Shown: positions 1-8,808 of the stretch, one piece after another | Position numbering within the stretch: position 1 is the first letter of the stretch | How the letters are laid out: every line of letters starts with the position of its first letter | Source: an uncultured Acetatifactor sp. | GTDB lineage: Bacteria; Bacillota; Clostridia; Lachnospirales; Lachnospiraceae | Direction: 5' to 3' | Assembly: GCA_934394815.1 (NCBI GenBank) | Contig: CAKRRD010000014.1 | Location: forward strand, 1 to 59,220 | DNA length: 59,220 bases | Notes under the pieces: model-generated | Seen by the model: the letters and a program-made list of their open reading frames with translations, nothing else | Databases searched by the model: none | Told to the model about the DNA's origin: nothing | Position numbers and translations under genes: made by a program

Positions 1-180
1 GAGGAGCCTACACCGACACCTGTAGTGACCGAGGAGCCTACACCGACGCCGGTAGTGACCGAGGAACCCACACCGACCCCGGTAGTGACCGAGGAGCCCA
101 CACCGACTCCGGTAGTGACCGAGGAGCCTACACCGACCCCAGTAGTGACCGAGGAACCTACGCCGACTCCGACTCCGACT
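1..180 (+). repeat. Six 30-bp tandem coding repeats
   Basis: Six head-to-tail 30-bp units begin at 1, 31, 61, 91, 121 and 151. They differ mainly at third codon positions and encode the EEPTPTPVVT decapeptide. The last copy is divergent. The array runs off the left edge, so the true copy number is unknown. Such minisatellites change length by slippage or recombination. Confidence 0.9.
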
Positions 181-405
181 CCGACGGCAGCCCCGTCCAC
201 TCCGGATACACCCCAGGTACTTGGTGCGAGACGCCGCAGAATGGTGACCATCGAAGATGAAGCAGCCCCGTTAGCTGACAGAGCAGTTCTGGGAGCATCC
301 AGACGTCCCCAGACCGGTGATGATTCCAAGGCATGGAATCTGGGATTTGCTCTTTCCCTGACAGGACTGGGAGCATGGCTTGTCATTAAGAGAAAGCAGT
401 CATAA
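1..405 (+). CDS. C-terminal part of a sortase-anchored surface protein (5' end outside window)
   Basis: The frame is open from the first base and no start is present, so only the tail of a longer cell-wall protein is seen. It opens with six tandem copies of a Glu-Glu-Pro-Thr-Pro-Thr-Pro-Val-Val-Thr unit (the last one drifts into Thr-Pro repeats), a typical extended wall-spanning stalk. Then come a basic Arg-rich stretch, the LPXTG-like sorting motif RPQTGD, a hydrophobic segment of about 20 residues and the positive tail KRKQS. Class A sortases cleave such motifs and link the protein to peptidoglycan. The functional ectodomain lies upstream of the window and cannot be named. Confidence 0.85.
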   Translation, partial: EEPTPTPVVTEEPTPTPVVTEEPTPTPVVTEEPTPTPVVTEEPTPTPVVTEEPTPTPTPTPTAAPSTPDTPQVLGARRRRMVTIEDEAAPLADRAVLGASRRPQTGDDSKAWNLGFALSLTGLGAWLVIKRKQS

Positions 406-458
406 CGATGCAAAGTGTATTTACCATAAAACAATCAAGGAAAGAAGAGGTAACACAA

Positions 459-1025
459 ATGAAAAAAAGATGGATGGGCCTTATCCTGACGGTCATCATG
501 GTGCTTGGTCTGGTCGGCTGCGGCAGGAATACGGAATTGTCTTCCGTAAGCCGTGATCCCGCAACGGATGACGGAACCATATGGTTCGACGAAGAGGCGG
601 TAGCATTGGCGGGTTCCGTACGGAGAGCCGGTATGAGCGAGGCAGAGCTTGCCCGCGCGGATGAACTCCGCGCCATGGCAGCCGAGGCACTGGATATTGT
701 AAATGCCAGAAGAGCAGAGAGCGGTCTAGCAGCGCTGACCTGGAGCAATGGGCTGGAGTCCTGCGCTATGGTAAGGGCACAGGAAGCTGCTTCCAAGTTC
801 TCCCATACCAGACCGAACGGAACGGACTGGTATACCGTGAACAGCGAACTGATGTGGGGCGAGAACCTGGCGAAGGGTTATGACTCCGCACAGAGTGTGG
901 TAGATGCCTGGATGGCTTCTCCGACACATGCAGCGAATATTCTGGCAGGCGATTTCACCACTTGCAGTATCGCAGTCTATGAGACGAACGGCAAGCTGTA
1001 CTTTGCGCAGGAGTTCGGTTATTAA
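459..1025 (+). CDS. CAP/SCP-domain lipoprotein
   Basis: A secreted protein of 188 residues. The start at 459 is preceded by an AGAAGAGG ribosome site, whereas the longer upstream frame has none. The N-terminus is a lipoprotein signal peptide (Met-Lys-Lys-Arg, hydrophobic core, lipobox LVGC with Cys about residue 20). The C-terminal two thirds is a CAP (SCP/PR1) domain: the segments HTRPNG, GENLA and SPTHAANIL match family signatures, including the cavity His. The domain is common in Bacillota exoproteins, but its biochemical role there is poorly defined. It sits 53 bp after the surface protein and may be cotranscribed with it. A strong terminator follows. Confidence 0.85.
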   Translation: MKKRWMGLILTVIMVLGLVGCGRNTELSSVSRDPATDDGTIWFDEEAVALAGSVRRAGMSEAELARADELRAMAAEALDIVNARRAESGLAALTWSNGLESCAMVRAQEAASKFSHTRPNGTDWYTVNSELMWGENLAKGYDSAQSVVDAWMASPTHAANILAGDFTTCSIAVYETNGKLYFAQEFGY

Positions 1026-1069
1026 AGTGGTATTTCTTATCATGAGGGGATAGAGAAATCATATTAGGA

Positions 1070-1107
1070 GAGAGTTGATATTTTAACGGAATATTAACTC
1101 TCTTTTT
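1070..1107 (+). terminator. Intrinsic terminator of the CAP gene
   Basis: A 13-bp stem (arms 1070-1082 and 1090-1102, one G-T wobble) with a 7-nt loop is followed by five T. Confidence 0.88.
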
Positions 1108-1124
1108 GTATTCGAAAGATGGAT

Positions 1125-1162
1125 ATATTCATATGGAAATATTCATATGAAAATGGTATAAT
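1125..1162 (+). promoter_or_regulatory. Chemoreceptor promoter with exact-phase 14-bp direct repeat
   Basis: Two abutting 14-bp copies of ATATTCATATGRAA (1125-1138 and 1139-1152, one difference) lie directly upstream of a TATAAT -10 at 1157-1162. No good -35 hexamer is visible where the repeats lie, so the repeats may bind an activator. About 160 nt of leader follow before the chemoreceptor start at 1331. I found no known riboswitch in that leader; short pairings such as GTGAAA/TTTCAC (1186-1224) are the only structure noticed. Confidence 0.55.
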
Positions 1163-1330
1163 AAATAATGAAGACGTATTTCTGTGAAAGATCACCGGCT
1201 TGAATGGTAGAAAAGCATTTCACCGTAGAACTATCCGGGCGCTGTCGGGTATGTGGTCATTTAACAAGGGAAATACAGAGCATGAAAATAACAAAATAAC
1301 AATAATATTACAGCGCAGAAATGGGGATAT

Positions 1331-3355
1331 ATGAGTACAAAAGCATCACAGAAAGGCACAAAGGCACAGGCATCCGGGAAGACGACGATCCGGGAACGCC
1401 TGCAAAAGGCAATCAGCAAACTGGTACTGTTCTCGATCACCCCATTGGTCATTCTTACCGTGATCCTGAATCTGTCCAGCACCATGAGAACCCTGGAGAA
1501 CGATATGCTGGTGGTTGCTGAGATTTCTGCAGACCGTATCAGTGAGGAACTGAATGTAACGACAGCCATCGTATCCGAACTTGGATGCAGCTATCAGTTG
1601 TCTTCTCCCGTATTTACCCAGGAACAGAAGCAGCAGTTTATCAACCAGCGGGTGGAATCCTACGGAATGGTCAGGGGCAAGCTGATCGGATCCAGTGGTA
1701 TCTGCGCTTATGACGGAACGGATTACAGTGATCGTGACTATTTCAAGAGATCCATGCAGGGTGAGGTCGTGGTATCGGATCCCGTGATCTCGAAGACGGA
1801 TGGAAAGCTCAGCGTCATCATTTCCGCACCGGTATATGCAGGCGGAGACAAGAACAACGAGATCGTAGGCGTGGTATTTGTCGTGCCGGATCCGGAGTTT
1901 TTGAATGATATCGCGGCAGCCATCAGTGTCAGCAGGAATTCCGAATGTTATCTGCTGGGTGCCACCGGTATTACCATTGCCCACAGTGATTCTGCCATTG
2001 CACAGGAGCAGAAGAACAATAGTGAACTGTCCCAGACAGACAGATCCTTACGGAGCATTGCAAAAGTAGAGCAGAAAATGATGACCGGTGCCACCGGCTA
2101 TGATGCTTATATCAGAAACGGCATCTGTACGATCCAGGCGTATGCGCCGATTGAAGGCACTGATGGCTGGAGTGTAGCGGTGGATGCACCGTTGACGGAT
2201 TTCTTAAGTTCTACCATCGCATGTGTAGTCATTGGAGTAGCCGTAGGCGTTGTGGCAATGCTCTTCAGTGTGCGCAGAGCAAAACAGATTGGCCGGAATA
2301 TTGGTGAGCCGGTTGCAAAATGTACGGAGAGATTACGTCTTTTGGCAGAGGGAGATCTGCATACCCCTGCACCGGTGATCCGGACACAGGATGAGACACA
2401 GGTTCTGGCGGAAGCTACGGCGGTACTGTCCGATAATTTACAGAAGGTCATTGGCGATGCGGATTACCTTCTGGGAGAGATGTCCGAGGGCAATTTTGCC
2501 ATCGCAACGAATTCTCCGGAAGCTTATGTGGGAGATTTCCAGGGATTACTGGATTCCATCCGCAAGCTGAACCGTAAGCTCAGTGAGACCTTAAGTGAGA
2601 TCAAGACGGCAGTGGGCCAGGTATCTCTGGGAGCAGGACAGATGGCAGATGCGGCACAGAGCCTTGCAGAAGGAGCTACCGATCAGGCCGGTTCCGTGGA
2701 AGAATTGCAGGCGACCATCACGAATGTGACGGAGATCGTCGAGAAGAATGCCAAGGCATTGGGCGGCTCCTATCAGAAAGCAAAGGATTACCAGCAGCAG
2801 GCCAAGGACAGCGGAGCGGAAATGAAGGGCCTGACCGATGCCATGCAGCGTATCAATGATACTTCCAGGCAGATCAGTGATATCATCGGTGAGATCGAAG
2901 ATATCGCTTCCCAGACGAATCTGTTGTCACTGAATGCAGCCATTGAGGCAGCCAGAGCCGGAGAGGCCGGAAGAGGATTTGCTGTGGTGGCAGACCAGAT
3001 CCGGAAGCTGGCCGATGACAGTGCACAGTCGGCGGTGCATACCAGAGAACTGATCGAGACCTCCCTGCAGGAGATCGAATATGGCAACCAGATCACGGAC
3101 AAGACGGCCGAGGCATTGCAGAAGGTCGTAGAGGGTATCGAGGATCTGGCAAATGAATCTAGGAAAGCCATGGAGGAATCCAAGGCACAGGCAGATGCCA
3201 TGCTGCAGATCGAACAGGGCATCGAGCAGATTTCTACGGTGGTACAGAATAACTCCGCTACGGCAGAGGAGACTTCTGCGACCAGTGAGGAGCTGTCTGC
3301 GCAGGCCACTAACATGAACGAACTGACTTCTGCATTCCAGCTAAGAGATAGGTAA
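1331..3355 (+). CDS. Methyl-accepting chemotaxis protein
   Basis: A transmembrane chemoreceptor of 674 residues. A basic N-terminus is followed by a membrane segment (about residues 30-50), an extracytoplasmic dCache-like sensor (about 55-275, with motifs such as YSDRDYFK and SAPVY), a second membrane segment (about 285-310), a HAMP-like linker and a long coiled-coil signalling domain. The hallmark hairpin tip reads [20 protein letters not shown]. It would control CheA kinase in response to an unknown small molecule. The ribosome site GGGGA precedes the ATG. It is a single-gene unit between terminators. No che or flagellar genes lie in the window. Confidence 0.93.
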   Translation: MSTKASQKGTKAQASGKTTIRERLQKAISKLVLFSITPLVILTVILNLSSTMRTLENDMLVVAEISADRISEELNVTTAIVSELGCSYQLSSPVFTQEQKQQFINQRVESYGMVRGKLIGSSGICAYDGTDYSDRDYFKRSMQGEVVVSDPVISKTDGKLSVIISAPVYAGGDKNNEIVGVVFVVPDPEFLNDIAAAISVSRNSECYLLGATGITIAHSDSAIAQEQKNNSELSQTDRSLRSIAKVEQKMMTGATGYDAYIRNGICTIQAYAPIEGTDGWSVAVDAPLTDFLSSTIACVVIGVAVGVVAMLFSVRRAKQIGRNIGEPVAKCTERLRLLAEGDLHTPAPVIRTQDETQVLAEATAVLSDNLQKVIGDADYLLGEMSEGNFAIATNSPEAYVGDFQGLLDSIRKLNRKLSETLSEIKTAVGQVSLGAGQMADAAQSLAEGATDQAGSVEELQATITNVTEIVEKNAKALGGSYQKAKDYQQQAKDSGAEMKGLTDAMQRINDTSRQISDIIGEIEDIASQTNLLSLNAAIEAARAGEAGRGFAVVADQIRKLADDSAQSAVHTRELIETSLQEIEYGNQITDKTAEALQKVVEGIEDLANESRKAMEESKAQADAMLQIEQGIEQISTVVQNNSATAEETSATSEELSAQATNMNELTSAFQLRDR

Positions 3356-3409
3356 GGAAAAGATCGAACGGATATAAGAAATATTTTGAAATAAGAAATA
3401 CATAGATAA

Positions 3410-3449
3410 CAAAACGGTGTCTGAGGGGGAGGAAACAGACACCGTTTTG
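3410..3449. terminator. Bidirectional terminator between convergent genes
   Basis: A perfect 14-bp inverted repeat (3410-3423 and 3436-3449) with a 12-nt loop. The arm ends in CAAAA/TTTTG, so U-rich tracts occur in both directions. It serves the chemoreceptor and the reverse-strand aminotransferase. Confidence 0.88.
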
Positions 3450-3474
3450 CTGTCTATATCGGAAATGTGGAAGG

Positions 3475-4686
3475 CTATCTGCGATATCTTTCCATGATGG
3501 TGAGAAGTCGTCTCATGGCATCGACGGCAGCATCGTGATCCTGAGAGAAATTCACGCGGAAGCTGTCGGTACAACTGGCTCCGAATTCTGTACCGGGGGT
3601 AATGGTGACACCGGCCAGCTCTCGGACGACTTTTGCAAACTCCGTAATGGAGATATCCAGAGGCGGAAGCTTGGGGAACAGGTAACTTCCGGCATCGGTA
3701 GGACGAACCTCTACACCGGGGACTTCCCGAAGAAGTGCTACGAGATCATCCCGGATTGCCTGATGCTTTGCAATTCGATCAGCCATGAATCCCTCCGGCT
3801 CTGAGAACCAGGTGTGGAAGACGGCCTGACAATAACCGGCACAACGAAGAGATACGATGGCCTGTAATTTTTCCATACGGGTAATAACGGATTCACTTCC
3901 GAAGGCGACACCGAGACGGAAACCACTGAGGGACTCTGTCTTGGAGGGGCCGATAATGGTGACCATTTCCTCGGGGAGATCTTCCAGTGCACACAGATGG
4001 GTGTAATCTTTTCCGTCAAAAATCTGACGGGAATACAGTTCATCTACAATCAGTGAGACATGATATTTTTTCGCCAGTTTTGCGATGGAATGAATTTCCT
4101 CAGAGGAGTATACGGCGCCGGTAGGATTATTCGGATTGGAGAACAGGAACAGGCGGATTCCCTCCTTGAACCGTTCCTCCAGATAAGCCAGATCAATGCC
4201 GGAACCGTCTTTTGCATGGAAATAGTCCATGGGAATGGGAACCGGAGTACATTCAAAAAATTCTGCCAGTTTTCTGTTGGCGAAATAGTCGGGTTCTACG
4301 ATGGCGACCTTATCTCCGCGCGCGGCCATGGAGCCGATAGCCAGAAACAGAGCCCCCTGAGTACCGGGAGTCATGATAATGTTTTTGGAAGGATCAATGG
4401 TGGCATGTGTAAAAGTGGTGAGTTTGTCGGCCAGTTCTTCGCGGAGTGTCATTTTTCCGCGGTATTCGGTGTAAGCCTGTCTGCCACCCTGCTGAAAACC
4501 CTCTACAAAAGCTTCCAGACTTCCGGGCAAAGGCTCAAATGCATCGACATCGCCGTGAGAGAAATCTACTTTTCTTCCTTCCAAATGATCACCGCGCAGA
4601 TCCAAAACGGCTTTTTTCTGCAATGCTTCCTGTCCGGGAGCGTTATCCACTCCTAATTTCGCAAATTTATCCAATAATAAATCCAT
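3475..4686 (-). CDS. Class I/II PLP-dependent aminotransferase
   Basis: An aminotransferase of fold type I, about 403 residues. Visible signatures are SNPNNPTGA (substrate/cofactor binding), VDELYS (pyridine-ring Asp and Tyr), GPSKTESLSGFRLG (Schiff-base Lys) and a C-terminal Arg region (FRVNFS). The second ATG (4686) is preferred because a GAGGG ribosome site lies about 6 nt upstream, while the first ATG (4692) abuts it. It transfers an amino group from an amino acid to a 2-oxo acid; the substrate is unknown. It diverges from the LysR gene across a palindrome-rich 120-bp region and is a probable target of that regulator. Confidence 0.88.
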   Translation of the reverse strand: MDLLLDKFAKLGVDNAPGQEALQKKAVLDLRGDHLEGRKVDFSHGDVDAFEPLPGSLEAFVEGFQQGGRQAYTEYRGKMTLREELADKLTTFTHATIDPSKNIIMTPGTQGALFLAIGSMAARGDKVAIVEPDYFANRKLAEFFECTPVPIPMDYFHAKDGSGIDLAYLEERFKEGIRLFLFSNPNNPTGAVYSSEEIHSIAKLAKKYHVSLIVDELYSRQIFDGKDYTHLCALEDLPEEMVTIIGPSKTESLSGFRLGVAFGSESVITRMEKLQAIVSLRCAGYCQAVFHTWFSEPEGFMADRIAKHQAIRDDLVALLREVPGVEVRPTDAGSYLFPKLPPLDISITEFAKVVRELAGVTITPGTEFGASCTDSFRVNFSQDHDAAVDAMRRLLTIMERYRR

Positions 4687-4722
4687 GTACATTCCCTCGC
4701 TTTCTGAAAAGTTATGGCTTGA

Positions 4723-4793
4723 TTATAGGCGCAGACAGACTTATAATCAAATACAAATATTTGTATATAACTTATAGAAATCAGTTATAAGCC
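4723..4793. promoter_or_regulatory. Divergent LysR-type control region with nested palindromes
   Basis: Three inverted repeats are packed here: GATTATA-N14-TATAATC (4723-4750), a perfect 16-bp palindrome ATACAAATATTTGTAT (4753-4768) and ACTTAT-N11-ATAAG (4772-4793). The reverse-strand aminotransferase promoter can be read as TTGATT-N17-TATAAT (4752 to 4724). The ACTTAT-N11-ATAAG element recurs upstream of the next gene (5781-5803), which points to it as the LysR binding site. Confidence 0.65.
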
Positions 4794-4806
4794 AGAAGGA
4801 GAGTTT

Positions 4807-5778
4807 ATGCAGGAATATGAATATGTCTATCAGGTATATAAGGAGAAAAGTTTTTCCAAAGCCGCCAGAAATCTTTTTATTTCGCAGCCGGCACTGAGTG
4901 CTACCATTAAAAAAATCGAAAACCGGCTGGGTGTAAAACTGTTTGAACGGACCACCACGTCGGTGACATTGACGGAAGCTGGGGAAGCCTATGTGGAAAC
5001 AGCCCGGAAAATCATGGAGCTGGAAACGGATCTGTCGGTCTATCTGGAGGATCTTGCCAATTTAAATACGGGAAGACTGGTACTGTCCGGAACTGCCTTT
5101 TTCTGTTCCTATGTGATTCCTCCGGTGGTGGCCGCCTATCAGAAAAAATATCCGGGAGTAACTTTGGAAATGATGGAGTCGGATTCCCTGCTGCTCTATC
5201 CCATGGCAAATGAAAATGATCTGGATCTTATTGTAGATGCCGGCTATTTTGAGGAAGAAAAATTTGAAGTGCAGACACTGTTTACAGAGCATATTTTATT
5301 GGCCGTTCCGATGACAATGGTAACGACAGGACAGCAGAGGGAAAGGGCACTTACGGCAGAGGATATCAGGAAAGGAAGGTTTTTAAAACCGGAAGTAAAA
5401 GGCATTTCCGTGAAAGAGTTTGAAGATCGTCCCTTCCTGTTGCTGAAAAAGGAACACGACCTGTATCATCGAGCCATGGCGATCTGTGAGGAGCAGGGAA
5501 TGGCACCGGAATCCCTTCTTCATTTGAATCAGCTGATGACGGCATATTCTCTGGCATGCCAGGGAATGGGGCTGACTTTCGTATCGGATACGCTGGTGCG
5601 GCAGAGCCGCATTCAGGCAGATGTAGTGTATTTCAAACTGAATGTTCAGAATGAAAAGCTGACTTGCAGAGATGTCTTTGTTGCTTATCGGAAAAACCGG
5701 CATATTACAAGGGCCATGAGAAGCTTTATAGAGCTGGCACAGAAAATATACTATAACTATTCGGATAACAGATCGTAG
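4807..5778 (+). CDS. LysR-family transcriptional regulator
   Basis: A regulator of 323 residues. The N-terminal winged helix-turn-helix (about 1-60) has the LysR pattern SFSKAARNLFISQPALS followed by KLFERT. The rest is the periplasmic-binding-protein-like effector domain. A good AAGGAG ribosome site lies 4 nt before the ATG. It diverges from the aminotransferase and lies upstream of the aspartate-dehydrogenase-like gene. Both flanking regions carry the same ACTTAT-N11-ATAAG element, so it probably controls itself and both neighbours. The effector is unknown; an amino or 2-oxo acid would fit the targets. Confidence 0.92.
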   Translation: MQEYEYVYQVYKEKSFSKAARNLFISQPALSATIKKIENRLGVKLFERTTTSVTLTEAGEAYVETARKIMELETDLSVYLEDLANLNTGRLVLSGTAFFCSYVIPPVVAAYQKKYPGVTLEMMESDSLLLYPMANENDLDLIVDAGYFEEEKFEVQTLFTEHILLAVPMTMVTTGQQRERALTAEDIRKGRFLKPEVKGISVKEFEDRPFLLLKKEHDLYHRAMAICEEQGMAPESLLHLNQLMTAYSLACQGMGLTFVSDTLVRQSRIQADVVYFKLNVQNEKLTCRDVFVAYRKNRHITRAMRSFIELAQKIYYNYSDNRS

Positions 5779-5780
5779 TA

Positions 5781-5868
5781 ACTTATTTGATTTGGTTATA
5801 AGTAGATAAGCAATTCCAATAACGGAATTCCGGCAAACCATTGACCCGGACAGCCAGAATGCTATAAT
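5781..5868 (+). promoter_or_regulatory. LysR box and promoter of the aspartate-dehydrogenase-like gene
   Basis: ACTTAT-N11-ATAAGT (5781-5803) repeats the element found before the LysR gene. Downstream is a promoter TTGACC-N16-TATAAT (5841-5846 and 5863-5868). The box is centred about 80 bp before the likely start of transcription. About 65 nt of leader follow without a terminator. Confidence 0.65.
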
Positions 5869-5933
5869 GAGCAAAAATGAGATGCAGGGTCGGATAATGG
5901 ATCCGCAATGCATGGAAACGGAAGGGAAAACAT

Positions 5934-6683
5934 ATGAGCAGAATTGGTTTACTGGGCTGTGGAAAAATCGGTGGTATGCTTTTAGCGGATATCTTACAGG
6001 GAGAGAAACATCAGGTGACTTTTATTCAGGATCCTTTTTGTGGCGATCAGGGGCAGATTCCGGTGGTATCCAAGGCAGACCCCAGACTTCTGGAGCAGAC
6101 GGATCTGGTGATCGAGACGGCAACGGCTGACGTATTAAAGGAAAATATTGCGTTGATCCTGAAATATTGTGATTTAATGCTTTTCTCTGTTACCGCGTTT
6201 TCCGAGGATGCTTTTTATGAAGAAGTAAAAAGACTTATGGAAAAATATCATCATAAGGTATATCTGCCCCATGGAGCGATTCTGGGTGTGGACGGAATTG
6301 CGGACGGCAGGCAGCTGATCACATCGGTAGATATTACGACGACCAAGAATCCGAAGAGTCTTGGCAGAGAGGACACGGAGAAGACAGTCGTCTATGAAGG
6401 CTGCACCAGAGGAGCGTGTCAGGCTTATCCCAGAAATGTCAACGTGCATGCAACGGTGGCATTGGCCGGTATTGGCTTTGACAGAACCCATTCCAGAATC
6501 ATATCCGATCCGTCCGTATCCACCAATACCCATGTGATCCGGGTGGAAGGAGAAGGAATTCATTTTGAACTGACGATCAGCAGCTTCTCTACCGGAGGAG
6601 TCACCGGAAAATATACGCCTTATTCTGCGGTGGCAAGTATGCATAAGGTATTGGATGATGCGGAAGGCTTCCGTTTTGTATAA
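5934..6683 (+). CDS. L-aspartate dehydrogenase-like oxidoreductase (NadX/AspDH family)
   Basis: A protein of 249 residues with an N-terminal Rossmann motif (GLLGCGKIGG), then the family segments GAILGVDGI, YPRNVNVHATVALAGIGFDRT and the catalytic-region NTHVI, with the conserved His. AspDH enzymes interconvert L-aspartate and iminoaspartate/oxaloacetate with NAD(P)H, feeding NAD synthesis or amino acid breakdown. No nadA or nadC lies nearby. Next to an aminotransferase and amidohydrolases, a catabolic or amine-scavenging role seems more likely (inference). The ribosome site GAAGGGA is well placed. The LysR box upstream suggests induction. A terminator follows. Confidence 0.85.
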   Translation: MSRIGLLGCGKIGGMLLADILQGEKHQVTFIQDPFCGDQGQIPVVSKADPRLLEQTDLVIETATADVLKENIALILKYCDLMLFSVTAFSEDAFYEEVKRLMEKYHHKVYLPHGAILGVDGIADGRQLITSVDITTTKNPKSLGREDTEKTVVYEGCTRGACQAYPRNVNVHATVALAGIGFDRTHSRIISDPSVSTNTHVIRVEGEGIHFELTISSFSTGGVTGKYTPYSAVASMHKVLDDAEGFRFV

Positions 6684-6705
6684 CAGGAATTAAAAGATAA
6701 CAATG

Positions 6706-6746
6706 CAGCACTCCTTCCTGTTGGCAGGTCAGAGTGCTGTTTTTGT
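6706..6746 (+). terminator. Intrinsic terminator or partial readthrough hairpin
   Basis: An 8-bp outer stem (6706-6713 with 6732-6739) and an inner CCTG/CAGG stem precede TTTTTTGTT. It lies only 24 bp before the next start with no obvious promoter between, so downstream genes may depend on readthrough. Confidence 0.75.
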
Positions 6747-6769
6747 TAAAAAGAAAGGTGGAATGGGGA

Positions 6770-7597
6770 ATGTTCCGATATGACAGAGAGAAATGTATTC
6801 ATTGTGGATTATGTGAAAAGGTCTGTTCCTACAGGACGGGAAATATCAGACATTCCAAAGAGGGGGTAATTTTTGAACAACAGGATTGCTTTCATTGCGG
6901 ACAATGCATTGCTGTCTGCCCGGCAGGCGCTCTTTCCAATGATGAATACGACAGTAATGAATGGATGGAAAAAAAAGATGCACCGCAGGAACTATCTCCG
7001 GAGTCACTCCAATTTGCCATGGAATTCCGAAGAAGTATCCGCCATTTTACGGAGAAACCGGTCTCGAAAGAAATCTTGCAGCAGGTGATCAATGCCGGGC
7101 GTTATGCTCCCAGCGGAGGGAACCGCCAAAAACTGCGTTATATCGTGCTGCAACAGGATCTGGAAGAATTCCGCAGGATAATTGTCGATGGATTTGCCGG
7201 ATTGCAGGAGAGCGGAGAACTGGAGAAAATTTTAAATTACAATGAAGGTTATCTGGCAAAATGGAAAGAGATCATAGAAGAAGATCGTTCGGGGCACCGG
7301 ATCCATGATCGCTTTCTGTTTCATGCAGGAACCGTAATCTTAACCTGTGGGCCAAAGATCAGTACGTTAGAGGCTGGCATGGCATTACAGAATATGGATC
7401 TTATGGCCAATGCTCTGGGACTGGGCTGCTGTTATGTGGGATTTCTGCGGACCGCAGCAATATATCTTCCGAAAGTTAGGGAGTATCTGGAACTGCCGGA
7501 AGAAGAACTGCTGTTAAATGGGATGGTGATCGGCTATCCGGCCATCCGTTTTCAGCGTACCACGATCAAGCGTCCGGTGAAGATCACTTTTCGTTGA
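6770..7597 (+). CDS. Ferredoxin-nitroreductase fusion protein
   Basis: A protein of 275 residues. An N-terminal 2x[4Fe-4S] ferredoxin domain (CIHCGLCEKVC and CFHCGQCIAVCP, about residues 8-50) is fused to an FMN-dependent nitroreductase-fold domain (RRSIRHF at about 80, then APSGGNRQ and a C-terminal GYP). Such fusions are frequent in clostridia and reduce nitro or other organic acceptors, or act as flavin-based electron carriers; the substrate is unknown. The ATG at 6770 follows AAAGGTGG. The longer frame starts inside the terminator and is rejected. The M20 gene follows 17 bp later and is probably cotranscribed. Confidence 0.88.
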   Translation: MFRYDREKCIHCGLCEKVCSYRTGNIRHSKEGVIFEQQDCFHCGQCIAVCPAGALSNDEYDSNEWMEKKDAPQELSPESLQFAMEFRRSIRHFTEKPVSKEILQQVINAGRYAPSGGNRQKLRYIVLQQDLEEFRRIIVDGFAGLQESGELEKILNYNEGYLAKWKEIIEEDRSGHRIHDRFLFHAGTVILTCGPKISTLEAGMALQNMDLMANALGLGCCYVGFLRTAAIYLPKVREYLELPEEELLLNGMVIGYPAIRFQRTTIKRPVKITFR

Positions 7598-7614
7598 AAG
7601 GAGAAATTCGTAAA

Positions 7615-8781
7615 ATGCAGGAAAACTTGCAAAAAGGCTTACAACTTCTGCAGAAAGAACAGGAGGAGATGGAACAGCTGCTGCGTCAGTTGGTAAAGAT
7701 AGAGAGTCCCTCTGTGGCAAAAGAGGGAGTGGATCAGGTAAGTAATTGTATCAAAGAATTCTGTGACCGGTGTGGGTTTCATACGACTTCTTTCTTTTTT
7801 CCAAAGGCAGGAGCGACGCTGATCGTTGATTCTGCCACAGAGGCCCAGGATCCGTCACCGGTGCTGCTTCTGGCCCATATGGATACCGTGCATGCCATAG
7901 GGTCTTTCGGAACGGAAATCCTTACAGAAGATGAGAACTTCTTTTACGGTCCCGGAGTATTTGACTGCAAGGGAGGAATCGTCATCGCACTGTATGTTAT
8001 GAAGACACTGGCTGAGACCGGGTACAACAGACATCCGGTCAGACTGATTCTCTCCGGAGACGAGGAAACGGGCCATATTCTTTCCAAAGAACAGGGGATT
8101 TAGAAAATACTGGAATATGCCAAAGGAGGAATTGCCGCATTTAACTGCGAAAGCGGCATGATGGATGGAAGGATCGCCGTAGCAAGAAAGGGGATTTTCA
8201 ATGTTTCCTATTTGATCTATGGTGTGGCGGCCCATTCCGGGAATGCTCCGGAACAGGGAAGAAATGCCATCCTGGAGGCGGCACACAAAGTCATTGCGGT
8301 GGAGCAGCTGACAGATTTTCAGGGAACGACATATAACTGTGGAGTTATACACGGAGGAAAAACATCCAGTACGATTCCGGATGAATGCAGGGTGGATATC
8401 TGTGTGCGCTTCCGGGAGAAAAAGGCAGCGGAAACAGCAATGAAGAAGTTACAGGAGATTGCGGAGCAGACTTATATCGAGGGAACGGTTACGGAGATGA
8501 TCGTGACAGCGGCTCCCCATGGACCGATGGAGGATACAGAGGAGAACCGGAGACTGTTTGAAAAGTACCGGCAGGCGGTGGAGGAGACAGGAGGAATGCC
8601 GGTGACTCCATATATGGCCGGAGGAGCTTCCGATTCTTTTTATACGACGGAAGCACGGGTACCGACCATCTGCGGAGTGGGTATCCGGGGAAGTGACAAT
8701 CACAGTCCCAAAGAGAGAGCACTGAAAGAATCGTTAGCAGAGAGGACACAGGCATTGCTTGCAACGATCTGGACATTATAG
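7615..8781 (+). pseudogene. M20 metallopeptidase interrupted by one in-frame TAG
   Basis: The reading frame encodes a complete M20 (ArgE/DapE/CPG2-type) amidohydrolase of about 388 codons except for a TAG at 8101-8103. Before it are the zinc motifs AHMDTVH, GPGVFDCKGG and GDEETGH. After it, in the same frame, are AAFNCESG, the dimerisation domain and the last metal His region (NHSPKER). There is no frameshift or decay elsewhere, so the mutation is recent, strain-specific or a sequencing error. If real, the product is cut at about residue 162 and inactive. A GAG or CAG to TAG change would explain it. The family hydrolyses N-acyl, N-carbamoyl or peptide bonds. Confidence 0.82.
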
Positions 8782-8808
8782 GAGGAAAACGGGAAAGGAG
8801 CTGATTAT

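Noticed and set aside
1..180. CRISPR-like 30-bp periodic array
   Set aside because: The units are contiguous with no spacers and encode an in-frame decapeptide of a surface protein.
1163..1330. Cyclic di-GMP riboswitch upstream of the chemoreceptor
   Set aside because: Neither the GEMM-I nor the GEMM-II conserved core could be matched; only weak generic pairings are present.
6706..6746. Sixth member of the hexaloop leader family
   Set aside because: The hairpin is a good terminator, but no hexaloop stem overlaps its 5' arm and no promoter or TATC-N7-GATA box precedes it.
8101..8103. UAG recoding (pyrrolysine or readthrough) in the M20 gene
   Set aside because: No pyl genes or PYLIS-like context is visible and M20 enzymes are not known to use it. 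A plain nonsense mutation is simpler.
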